From Monilinia fructicola (taxonomy: Eukaryota; Ascomycota; Leotiomycetes; Helotiales; Sclerotiniaceae), in NCBI GenBank assembly GCA_008692225.1, contig VICG01000007.1, forward strand, positions 1 to 64,000: a stretch of DNA of 64,000 bases. Reading direction: 5' to 3'. The notes beneath the pieces were generated by a model. That model made no database searches. It worked only from the letters and a program-made list of their open reading frames with translations, and was not told where the DNA came from. Positions 1 through 11,599 of this stretch are shown one piece after another (positions within the stretch are counted from its first letter, which is position 1; each line of letters opens with the position of its first letter). A program made the translations under genes and the position numbers.

Positions 1-106
1 CCTAACCCTAACCCTAACCCTAACCCTAACCCTAACCCTAACCCTAACCTAACCCTAACCCTAACCCTAACCCTAACCCTAACCCTAACCCTAACCCTAA
101 CCCTAA
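1..106. repeat. Telomere, CCCTAA repeat
   Basis: About 17 tandem copies of CCCTAA run from the first base to position 106, with one shortened unit (CCTAA) near position 48. This C-rich strand running inward from the first base is what the left end of a chromosome looks like; TTAGGG-type repeats are standard in filamentous ascomycetes. The array ends abruptly and AT-rich DNA follows. Confidence 0.98.
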
Positions 107-1139
107 GTATATCATAGTAGTTAATAATAAATATATTCATTAGTAGCCGAATATGTAGTATCTTATAAATTAATTAAATTATAACCTTATATAAATACTA
201 TTCAAATTATAGAAATAACGTTAAAAATAATATAATACCTAAGCGTTACTATTATATCTTAGTATATAATCCCCTTTAATACTATATCTTAATAATGCCT
301 TTTAATATTATACTTAATAATTTTTATAATACTATCTAATAATATCTTTAATAATTCTATACTTTATAATATACTCTTTAAAGTATATTTATTAAATTAA
401 ATTAATACACTATTAACGCTTAATTTTTAAATAATACTTATCCATATATAAAAATATAAACTTTAAATAGTATATTTAAAATTTTAATATTAGAAATACC
501 TTATTTTAAACTTAAATATTTTATATATACTCATTTATATATAAATTTTATACTTAAAATAATATTCTAGTATTTAATATCTTATATATAGTTTAGAATT
601 ATTTAATTTATAATATATAGAGTATAAAATACCTATCATATTTTAATAAAATCATTTATTTTTGAATAATATATTTAAGAATATATTATATAAATAAATA
701 GTTTATGAAAAACTATAATAGTATTATTTATGAATATAGCTTTTAATTTTCTATTTATATACTTATAAGTCCTTATTATAAGGCTTTTAGTATATAATAG
801 ATTTTATATAAATTAATATTTTCCGATAAATTATTTTATATATAAATCATTATTATAAATTAAATTTAATAAATTTGTAAGCGGTAATCTTATAACCTAG
901 TGATTTTATAATGCTTAGTAATCTTATCCTAGTTCTTATAATGCCCGATGATTTTATAAACCCAATAATTTTATAATGCCTAGTGATCTTATAATACCTA
1001 TAATTATAAGTTAGTAACCTTTAAATTAATATACCACTAATAAGATATTAATATATTCATTAAATTAGATATATTAGAATTATATTAATAACGATATAAT
1101 GTAATTAACTGTAATATAAAATGTAACGAATCTTATAAG
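107..1139. other. AT-rich subtelomeric DNA without genes
   Basis: Very AT-rich sequence with stops in all frames. A short irregular repeat of about 20 bp (core TTTATAATGCCTAGTGAT and variants) occurs around 885-985. The stretch 420-870 resembles 2330-2800 in order and wording (for example a shared TTATTTTA-rich block near 835 and near 2770, and again near 3025), so the segment looks duplicated and then diverged. No coding signal seen. Confidence 0.7.
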
Positions 1140-1745
1140 GTATATAAGCTATAATTAAAATGTAAATGCTATAATTCAATGGAATTATAGTATAAAATAC
1201 TATGACATTTATGTGACAATGTAACGTTGTATTTATAGAGTATGTAAGCCTATATTTATAAAATTTTAAAGCTTTAATTCGGTGGAATATAGTAAAAATA
1301 CTATAATATTTATGCGTAATAGTATAACATTATATATATATAGGGTGTGTAAGCCTATATTTATAGGGTAATACCTATAATTCGGTGGAATTATAGTAAA
1401 ATACTATAGATTTATGCGTAATAGTATAACATTATATATATTATAGGGTGTGTAAGCCTATATTTATAGGGTTTAAATACCTATAATTCGATGGAATTAA
1501 GTATAAATACTATAATATTTATATAACAGTATACGTTGTATTTATTATAGGGTAATAAACCAGATTTATAGGTTTAAATACCTATAATTCAATGGAATTA
1601 TAATATAAAATACTATGATATTTATGCGTGACAATATAATATTGTATTTATTATAGGGTATATAAGCCTATATTTATAGAGTATAAATGTTTATAATTTA
1701 ATAAAATTATAATATGAATATTATACATTTAAAGTAATATAATAC
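1140..1745. repeat. Subtelomeric tandem array, unit about 104 bp
   Basis: Six diverged head-to-tail copies. The anchor CTATAATTCGGTGGAATTA and its variants begins at 1169, 1272, 1375, 1481, 1582 and 1691, giving spacings of 101 to 109 bases. Each unit also holds a version of TAGGGTGTGTAAGCCTATAT. The outermost copy (1691) is the most diverged. Position next to the telomere suggests a telomere-associated satellite. Confidence 0.8.
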
Positions 1746-1754
1746 AAATAGCCC

Positions 1755-2295
1755 TTTAAATAACTTTAAATTTAACTAATGATCCTCTTAAATTCAATAT
1801 GAATAAAGAAATAGCCCTCCGAATTTATATAAATAAAAGAAATAGCCCTTAGAAAGTCCTTCGAATTTAATATATTAATAAGAATAGCCCTGAATAACCT
1901 TTTGAATTTAATATAAATGGCCTTTAAATTATGTATAATAAAAGGAATAGTCTTTAGAATAGCTCCTCGAATTCCAACGTATATTTATAAAAATAGCCCT
2001 CTAAATAACCTTTAAATTTAATATAAATAGCTTTTAAATTTAATATATAACCCTCTAAATATCTTTGGAATAGCCCTCGAATTCAATGTATATTATAAGA
2101 ATAGCCCTCTGGATAACTTCGAATTTAACGTTAACCCTCTAAATAGCCCTTTAAATAGCCCGGAATAGCCTCGAATTCACGTATAACCTCTGAATAGCCC
2201 TCTGAATAGCCCTTCGAATTCAACGTATAACCCTCAATAGCCCTCTGAATAGCCCTTCGAATTAATGTATAACCCTCTGATGCCTCTGAATAAAA
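1755..2295. repeat. Subtelomeric minisatellite, AATAGCCCTCTGAAT type
   Basis: Irregular array of short units built from AATAGCCCTCTGAATAGCCC and CTTCGAATTCAACGTATAA, most regular between 2090 and 2290. It is distinctly less AT-rich than its surroundings. A 61-residue open frame on the minus strand (2131-2316) is only the repeat read as protein and is not a gene. Confidence 0.75.
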
Positions 2296-3179
2296 TTTAA
2301 GGTATAATAAAAGCATTTCAATCCCTATATTTAAAGTTAAATATTAATTTATATACTCATCTATATAATTAATAATAATTTAATTAGATTCTTTAAAATA
2401 CTATATTTAAATTTTAATTTTAAACCTATATAATAAATATATATATTTATTTATATATATTAATATAAAAACTTAAAAAAAGAAATCTAGTATATTAATA
2501 TTCTATAAATTTAATGAAAAATCATTTAAAATTAAATAACTAATAGGGTATAATATACTTATATTATTATAATTGAATTATTTAATTTATAATAATATAA
2601 TATTAAAATTTAAATAAAATAAATACTAATAATTTATTAAAAGCTTAAAATATAATATCACCCCTTGAATAGTATTTTTAGCCTATCCCATTCATATACC
2701 TATAGGATTTTTAGCATAAGATTAATAATATATAATTGATTTTGTATAAAAAATATTTTTTAATAAATTATTTTACGTATAAAATAATTATTAATGAAAT
2801 TTTAATATTCGATAAGCTTTTATTTATTAATAAACTTTTATATTAATTAATTTTAAATTTAATTAATCTATTTTAAATTTCATATATATACTACGATTAA
2901 TATATAGAAAATATTAATAAACTTTAAAAAGTATACCTTTATATATATATTTATAAACTCCTTATTATTAAGATTTTATCATATAATTGATTTAATAAAA
3001 TAAATAATTTTTGATAAAATATTTTACACATATAAATATTTATTATATAAAATAAAGCTAAATTAATATTTTATATAACAATTATATATATTAAATATAT
3101 ATAATTAATTAATATTGAATCTATTTATATTTGATATTTTATATAATATATAATATATATAACATTTCATATAATATAT
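2296..3179. other. AT-rich subtelomeric DNA without genes
   Basis: No open frame of note. Two related blocks (about 2700-2790 and 2955-3050) resemble the block at 780-865, which supports old local duplication. Nothing else recognised. Confidence 0.6.
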
Positions 3180-3640
3180 AATATTTATTTAAATCTATTT
3201 CTAATCCATTCTATTAAATAAATATTCAAATCTATTTATAATTCATTTTTTATAAATATTTACTTATTACTTATTACAATCTATTATAATTCATTTTCTA
3301 TTGAAAAATATTCATATATAATCTATTTATAACTTCTTATTTTATTAAATAAATATTTATTATATAATCTATTCAAATCTATTTTCTATTAATAAATATT
3401 CATATATTAAATAAATATTTAAATATAACTATTATAATTTATTTGTTCTAAAATAATTTATTAATAATCTATTTATATCTATTTTCTATTAAATAAATAT
3501 TCAATATATAATTATTTATACCTATTTATTAAATAAATATTTATTATATAATTTTTATAATTCATTTTTTATTAAATAATATTTAATATATACCATTATA
3601 ATCTATTTTTATCCTATTTATTAATAAAAATTATAATATA
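3180..3640. repeat. AT-rich tandem array, unit about 50-60 bp
   Basis: Repeated diverged units containing AATCTATTTATAATTCATT followed by TATTAAATAAATATT. About eight copies can be followed by eye; the spacing is irregular and the copies are degenerate. Confidence 0.6.
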
Positions 3641-4379
3641 TATTTTTATATTTTTAAATTTAAATAATAAAAAGATATATATAAATATATTCGAATTAAT
3701 TATTTAAATATTATAAATTAAAATGTAGGTTTATTTATATTTAAATTATAATATTAAAGATTATAACTTTTTAATAAATAAACCCTTTGATTTGTACATT
3801 CAATTTTATTTTTAAATATTAATATTTAAAAAATCTTAAATATTAAATAAATTCTATTATTTAATAAAAAGTATAACTATATAATATTCATATTTATCTT
3901 TTCGAATTTAAATTTACTAAAAAACTTAATAGTAAAATTGATTTTAATATTTAATAAAGAATTATTAAACCAAATAATTAAAAATTCGGAATCAGAAAAG
4001 GTTTCTAATAATTTCTTTTGTATAATATATTTTTTAATTCAAAGAAAATAATTGATTAATATTAAAAATGAATTTGGAAAAAAACAATCTTCAATATTTA
4101 ATTTTTGTTTTATAGTTTTACATATTTTTGTAAAAAAAAAAACAAGAAAAAACAATAGCTATTAATAACTAATTGAATATTAAATCGTTTAAAATTCCCT
4201 GATTTTATTATTAATAAAATCAATATTATTATATTCATTTTAATTAATACAATCCTTTAAAAAATAATCTTTAATTATATAATCTATATTATATTTTTTA
4301 TTAAAAAAACAAAAAATATAATTTTTTGAATATACTTTAAATAATATATTTATAACTAAAGCTAATTTATTCTTGAATT

Positions 4380-7300
4380 TTATTTGTTTTTTTCTTATAC
4401 TATTTATTTGAATTTATATAATATTTTACCTATTAAAATATAAATTATATAATTCTTAATTTAATAAATAATATTCAATTATAATATTATCTAAATATAA
4501 ATTAATAATATATTATTTATATATAAATTCCCTTGAGTATTTTTTTAATTTTATTCGATTAAAATCAAAATTATTTAATTTATTATTTTCTTTTGATTTA
4601 TTATAGAAAAATATAGATTTATTAGAATTTAAATCTCGGTTATTTTAACTAAATCCTTAAAAAGATTCTATAAAAGACTAACAAAATATATAATATATAA
4701 TTAAACGAATATTCGAATAATTAATCCCTTTTTTTAAAGTGGAGATACAAACAATAATATTATAAAAATTATTTAAAACATTAAAAAAGAAATAAAGAAT
4801 TTCATTTTTCTTATTATCAAATAAATCCGAATAATAATAAAAACAATTCAAATAATTAACTAATTATATAACTTTAAATTTAAAGGGGCAAAATATAATA
4901 ATCTTATTTTTATCATTTAAAAAAGATTTTAACTTAAAATTATTAATATAATTTTGAACTTTTAAATTTTGAAATTCGAAAATGCTTAAATCAAATATTT
5001 TAGCTTTATATTTAATATTATTTTGAATATTAGAAGTTTAAATAATAATTAAATTTTGAAGGAATAAATGATTTATTAATTTAGTTTCTATTGAAAATAA
5101 TAATGTTCTAGTTAAAAATATAAATTAAGATTTAATCTTTAATAAATTTTTAAATCGATATATAATATTTTAATAATTAGCATTAATAATTAATAAATAA
5201 TATTTATTAATTATAAATTGATCTAATTTATTCTTATTATTTAATTAATTAATTATTATTAAAAAGCTGTTTTTAACAATTAATTTAATATTAATTAATA
5301 TTAAACTTTTAATTTTTAAATCATTTTCCCATATAGAATAAAGAATATTAAAGTTTTTAGCTTTATTGAATATATTTAATTTTAAAGCAATTGAAAAAAT
5401 AATAAGAATAATAATCTTTAAAGTCTTTAATATACTTATTAATAAATAATTTAAAGATTTACCACTATTAATAAATAAAACGCTTAATATATATAGAATC
5501 TTTAATAAAATACTTTTTACTAAATCTTTCTATTATAAAATACAAAATAAAACATTTGAATTATTTAAAAACTTTTTTCATAATTGATTAAAAATATAAG
5601 AATTTGAGAAAATATTGGAAATTTGTTAAAATTCAAATACTATTAGCTTTTTAACCATTTGAGTATTATTAATTATATCAGAATCTAAATTTCGAAAATA
5701 TTTTCAAAGATTATTCTCATTAAAATTATTCTTTTTAAAATACTTTAAAATTAAACTATTAATTTTAAAATTCCTTTTTTTTAAAATCATTTGATTTTGT
5801 TAAATTAAACATTGAATATAAGGATTATTTATATTGATATCTAAATTTAAATCGAAAAATTTATAATATTTTAAAGAAAATTGTAAATATTTATTTTGTA
5901 AATTAATTCGAATATTAAAGAAATTAAAATTAGTTCTATTATAATAAAAATTTTTAGTATTTATTAAATAATTTATTTAATTCGCTTTAATAAAACTAAA
6001 ATTAAAGTTTTTATTTTTTTTAATAATTAAAATATTTTAATTAATATTTTCTTTTATAAATTCTCGAATAATATTAATAATTAATTATCGATATTTTTAA
6101 AGATTTAAATTAATAAAAAATAAACTTTTAGTAAAATCCTTTAAAACATAATTAAGATCTTTAACATTTAAAAAACGTTAATTAATATAAAATAAATAAA
6201 AATTCATTAAATTATAATCAAATCTTATATTTAAGATATTTAATATATTTATAAAAGAATTAATTAAAACTATATATAATAATAAAATCTTTGAAAACTT
6301 TCAAAAGTAAATATTTAATATTAGAATGCTAGTTTCACATTTTTTAATTAATTTTTATATTTCGAAATATTAGTTATAAATAAAGAGCTATTAATATCTA
6401 AAAATAATTCTTCGTATATTTTTATATGAAATTTTGATAATACGCAAACTAATTAATTTCTGTTTTTCTTGAATAAAAGACTATTAATTAAAGAAATTAA
6501 TAATAATAATAACTTTTTAAATTTTAATACATTTTTTAAAGAACAATTTATAATAAGCTTATTTAAAATTCAATTATTATTTGAAATAATAAAAATTAAT
6601 CTTTTAATTTTTCAATATTAATAACTTTATTAATAAAAATTAATTATTATTTATAACGTTTAGATGAAAATCTTTAAATAATTTAAATAAAGTAATTATA
6701 CTTCGATCTTTATATATACTAAATTCTTTTAATATTATATAATTATATTTATATAATTAATTTCCATTAAAAAATTAACTATAAAAAAATCATAAGTTTT
6801 ATTAAATACTTTTTTAAATAATAATTTTGATATTATTTATACTAATAATAATATCTTTATAAAATATTATATTCTATTTCAAATTGCTAATTATTAATTA
6901 AATTTAATTTAATAATTCCAAATTCATTTTAAAACAAATAATTTATTTAATAAATTTCAATTAAAACTATTTAACTACAATTTTGAAAATATTTATTTAT
7001 AAAATTTACTAATATAATATTTAAATTGATTTTTAAATTTAATAATAATAAACGAATATTATATTCTATAACTAATGATTAAACGTAATATATAAATTAT
7101 AAATAATATTAAGATAAAATAAAAGTATTTTTTATTAAAAAATATTTTCTTTAATGCTTTTTATTATAAAAAAAATTAATAAAATTAATAAATATATTTA
7201 AATCTACTTTTTTGCTTAAAACATTTAATTATAATTTTTTAAATCCTATAAATAATCTTTTTTAAATTTTCACTAAAAATTCATTTATTTTTCAAAAAAT

Positions 7301-7620
7301 AATTAAAGTATCATTTTCATTTAAATTATTATTCAAATTTCAACTAAATAAATTGATAAAATTAGATTTATTTAAATCATTTAAGATTTTTCACTTAAAA
7401 TACTGAAATTCTTAAAATTAAATTCTAAATCTTTTTCATCAATATTATTAAATCGATTTAAACTTTTAAATTGAAATTTATTAATATTTTGATTTAAAGA
7501 TTTTTTAATCTTTTTTAAAGAACTTTTAGTATTTTTAACACAATTCTTATCTATTTCTATTAAATCTAACTCTAAATTTATTAATTCTAACATTTCTTCT
7601 TTAAATCTTCGAAATCGGGG
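4380..7620 (-). pseudogene. RIP-degraded RecQ-type telomere-linked helicase relic
   Basis: On the minus strand the conceptual translation shows SF2/RecQ helicase motifs in the right order. There is a Walker A remnant NSGKSLNYLL (SGKS at 5455-5466), a degraded motif II region (about 5170-5200), motif III FLTRTL (5101-5118), motif IV IIIFCPF (4882-4902), a motif V remnant GINYSNIR (4705-4728) and a motif VI remnant NNRD (4633-4644), where active enzymes have GRAGRD. A YYYSDL segment and a distal C-terminal region also look RecQ-like. These sites are all in one register, as is a 70-codon open stretch at 7381-7593, so no net indel separates them. Many of the in-frame stops are TAA/TAG where CAA/CAG would be expected, the signature of RIP. 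The gene points toward the telomere. The 5' end may extend to about 8.6 kb; I could not fix it. Family assignment is by motif recognition only. Confidence 0.82.
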
Positions 7621-8755
7621 AATATATTTATTATTAAATAATAAAATACAATTAAATTAAAAATATAAAAATAATTTAAATAAATTAAAATATTTAACTC
7701 AACTTTAACTATTATTTAAATATTTTAATCCTTTATTACAAATTTTATTTTTTTCAAAATTATTTATAATATTTAAATATATTTTATTTAAATAAATAAC
7801 TTATCTAAACTAAAATATAATAATTCTTCTAAATAAAATAATTACTAATTCAAAAGTTCTTTTATATTAAATATCATCATTAAAAATAATTAAAATTGAA
7901 TTAAATTTTTTAAATTATATTTAAATAAATAATTAATATATTTTAATCTTTCTTGAAAAAAAGTTAAATATTCTAAATTAACTTTAATTGAATTTTTTTT
8001 ATTTTCCAATTTTTTTATTTTCTTTTTAAAATCATTCTTCCAATTAAATTTAATTAAATCTAAATAATTTAAATTTTCATTTAAATTATTATTATTAAAA
8101 TTAATATTAATTAAAGAATGAGATTAAAAAAATATTTAAAATATTCAAATCTATTTATTTACCTTTTAATTGAATTTTTAAAAAAAGTGATTTAAAACTA
8201 ATTTTTAATCCAAAATAATATTTATTAAATCAAAATTAAAAGAAATATTATTATATGTAGAATTTAAATATCTTTTTAAATTTTTTTATTAGATTTTAAC
8301 CTTTAATTTAGGGAATAGATATAAATTAAGTTCAGATTAAAATAAATTTATTAAATCCATATTTACTTTAATAAATTTAATAATTAAAGATTAAAAAATA
8401 TTAATAGCTTTATTAATTATTTTTTTTATAGTTTAAAATTAAATATTAAATGATTTGTAGTTAAATAATTTTTTCAATTTTGAATACAAATCTTACAAAT
8501 ATTATATAAAATTAAATTGAAATGTAGGATAATATAAAAGAAAAGAAATTTTTTCAATTTTATTAAAAGTTAATTTAGTTTGAAAACTTTTATTTCTTTA
8601 TAAATACTAAATAATTTGTTAATATTAAATTTAACAAAAATAAAAAGAAAGGGGAAATTTAATAATTAACTATTTTAAATAAATCAAAAAATTAATTTTA
8701 AGATAAATAAAAAATGTTAAAATAAATTTTAATATAAATATTAAATAAATTCTAT
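7621..8755. other. AT-rich DNA, possibly the 5' part of the helicase relic
   Basis: The composition and codon-like texture resemble the relic at 4380-7620, but I found no motif to prove that it continues. No gene is supported. Confidence 0.4.
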
Positions 8756-9060
8756 ATAGATTTAAATATAAATTTAAAAGTAGATTTAAAGGATTTAAAT
8801 AAAGATGTTAAAAAGTGTTTTAATATAGATTTAAACATAAATTTGAATGTAGATTTTGAAGAATTTAAATAGAGATATTAAAAGGTATTTCAATGTAGAT
8901 TTAAATGTAGATTTAAGTATAGATTTTAAAGGATTTAAATAAAGATATTAAAAGGTATTTAATATAAATTTAAATGTAGATTTAAGTATAGATTTTAAAT
9001 AAAAATATTAAAAGGTATTTTAATATAGATTTTGAAAGTAAATTTTGAAAATAGATTTAA
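8756..9060. repeat. AT-rich tandem array, unit about 62-65 bp
   Basis: About four to five copies of a unit containing AAAGATATTAAAAGGTATTT followed by AATATAGATTTAAATGTAGA. The copies differ mostly at A/G and C/T positions, as RIP would produce. Confidence 0.7.
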
Positions 9061-11490
9061 ATCCTAATCTTTTTTAAACAAGAAATTTAAAGGATTATAT
9101 AGAATTTCGAAATTAAATTCAAAACAAAAGTGAATGTTTAAATATAATAGATTTAGAATGTTTAACCAAAGTTAATAATTTTCATTTTGTTATTTATAAC
9201 CAAACTTATATATATTAATATAAAATAAAGCTTTTTTGTTTTTGGTTAAAGGGTATTAAATCCAACAAATCTATTAATATATATATAAAGGATTACAAAT
9301 CAGATTAGTAATAAATTATAAATAATTTAAGAATTAATGGGATTAAAATATTTTTGTTTTAATTTAAAGTATTATCCTCTAAAAGTTTTATTTATATTTG
9401 ATGGGATCGAATTAATAAAATTAATATAAATGTCCTTATAATAATTTATTATATTTTAAACAAAATGATTTGCTTATTTAAATATATATATTATACCTTT
9501 AATAAAAAGTTTTTGATTTTAAAAGAATTTGAAAAGTTATAATACTCTTTAATTATTCTTATTCAATATTATCTTTTTTAAATTTTTATAATAATTAATA
9601 AAGTTATTAAAAATTAATTAAAATTCAAAATAAATAAAATCTTTTTTTAAGGGAATAATAAAGATTATATAATTACCCCTTTTAATTTAAGTATATAAAT
9701 TAAATTCTAAAACAAAATATAATAAATTAATATAGATTCTTTAATATAAAAAATAATTTAAAATAAATTTCGGAATTTTAAAATTTAATTAAAGATTTAT
9801 AATATTATCTTTTTTATCTTTAAGTTTTATAATAATATTGATTTTTTATTGAATTTGAAATTATATATATTGAATAATAAGAATTATATATTACTTTTAT
9901 TATTTTATACAATCATTATATATTATTAATATTTTAATTTAGTATAGATTTATCAATATAATAAATAATTGAAAATAAACTTTATATTTAAAATATTTAA
10001 TTAAAGATTTATAGAGTTACCATTTTTATAATAAGATTTTATAATAAAATGAATTTTTGTTAAGTTTTTTGATTGAAAAATTGAATTGAAATAGTAATAT
10101 ATTACTTTATGTTATTCAATGTAACCATTTATATACTATTAATATTTTAATCCTATACAAATCCACCAATATAAAAGATAATCGAAAATGAACTTCAAAT
10201 TTAGAAAATTTAGATGAATATTAATAAGATAATATTTTCAAAATTAAAAATATCTCAAAATTTAAAGGAATTTTTAATAATAACCAATTCAAGATTTTTT
10301 CGCGGGCCACCACCCCCCTTATCAAAATGGGCCACCACCGATGGTGGCCCGAGAAAAAATTCATAGAATAGTTATTAGGGTTAATACTTTCATTTTAAAT
10401 ATTTTATTAATATTATTAATAATTATAATAATAATAATAATAATAATTATAATAATAATAATAATAATAATAGTAATAAATCAAATATTATTAATGATTA
10501 TAATAATTAAAGTAATATTAAAATGAATAATACTAATAAATAATATTAATATTTAAATAAATAATATTTAAAAATTAAAAATTTAAAAGATACAAGAGAT
10601 ATTCAAATATAATCATTTAGAATATGAAATATTCCCTATTTTGCTATTTACAGTTAAACTTATATATACTAATATAAAATAAAGTTTTTTTATCCTTTGT
10701 TAAAAAGTATTAGATTCAACAAATCAAAGGTTAGTATATATACAAAGAATTATAAATCGTATTAATAATCTAATACAATTAGAATATTTTTATCTTTTAC
10801 TAAAGTATTACCCTTGAAAGTTCTATTTATACCTAATGAAATTAAGCTAAGAAAATAAGTATAAATATATCTGTAGTAGTTTATCACATTTAAATAAAAT
10901 CATATACTTATTTTAAAATATATATTATACCTTTATAATAAATAATTCGAATTTTAAGATTTTAAAAAAATATTCAAAAGCTCCCAACTTGTTTTAATTA
11001 AATATTAGCTTTTTTGGATTTTTATAATATAAAATTGAATTAATATTAATATATAAAAAATGTTATTTAAAATATTATATTTTTTGCAATTTTACTACCC
11101 CACAATACCCTTACCCTAGCCAATTATTTTTATATAACTAATAATTTAAATTAATATAAATCCTTCAATTGTAATGATAATTTAATATGGATTTTATATA
11201 TAAAATATTTGAATAAATCTTTATTATATAGTATTTTAAATTTTTAATTTATATAAAGATTTAAATTAATAAAAGTGAAAATAAATTTGAATGAAAATGA
11301 ATATTTTGTTAAACCACCATCCCCTATCAAAATGGCTTTACCCCATATACCATTAAAATACTAATATATTAAAATCTATATAGATCCTTCAATTTTTAAG
11401 ATAATTTAAAAAAAAACTTTATATATAAATAATTTAAATAAAGCTTTATAATATATGATTTTAAATTTTGAAATTATATTAGTATTTAAG
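9061..11490. repeat. AT-rich region with diverged repeats, period about 213-229 bp
   Basis: A block of the form TAGATTCTTTAATATAAA...AAATTTAATTAAAG recurs at about 9731, 9943 and 10156 (spacing about 213) and again at about 11156 and 11385 (spacing about 229). There are no genes. A 61-residue open frame at 10341-10526 comes from an (AAT)n microsatellite at about 10420-10470. Two foldback elements are embedded at and next to the distal edge. Confidence 0.55.
10295..10359. mobile_element. Short GC-rich foldback element, copy 1
   Basis: A 65-base GC-rich island in AT-rich DNA. It begins TTTTTTCGCGGGCCACCACC and ends with the near inverse GGTGGCCCGAGAAAAAA. The second half alone folds on itself (GGGCCACCA, loop CCGA, TGGTGGCCC). 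It is followed by ATAGAATAGTTATTAG, which also follows the copy at 11519. A decayed third copy is visible at about 11316-11370. Confidence 0.6.
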
Positions 11491-11518
11491 TGAATTATAG
11501 TAGTGGCTGATTCGACTA

Positions 11519-11583
11519 TTTTTCGTGGGCTATTACCCCCCTTGTTGAAATGGGCCACCACTGATGGTGGCCCGCGAAAAAAA
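11519..11583. mobile_element. Short GC-rich foldback element, copy 2
   Basis: Same orientation and layout as the island at 10295. It contains TGGGCCACCACTGATGGTGG and ends GGCCCGCGAAAAAA. Its left arm has decayed (CGTGGGCTATTACC for CGCGGGCCACCACC), all changes being C to T or G to A, consistent with RIP. The flank shared with copy 1 suggests that the true repeat is longer than the hairpin. Confidence 0.6.
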
Positions 11584-11599
11584 TCTATGGAATAGTTAT

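Noticed and set aside
2131..2316. 61-residue open frame with repeated EGYTL/KGYSEGY peptides
   Set aside because: The peptide repeat simply mirrors the DNA minisatellite; no start context or neighbour supports a gene.
10341..10526. 61-residue open frame rich in isoleucine
   Set aside because: It is the (AAT)n microsatellite and its AT-rich flanks read as protein.
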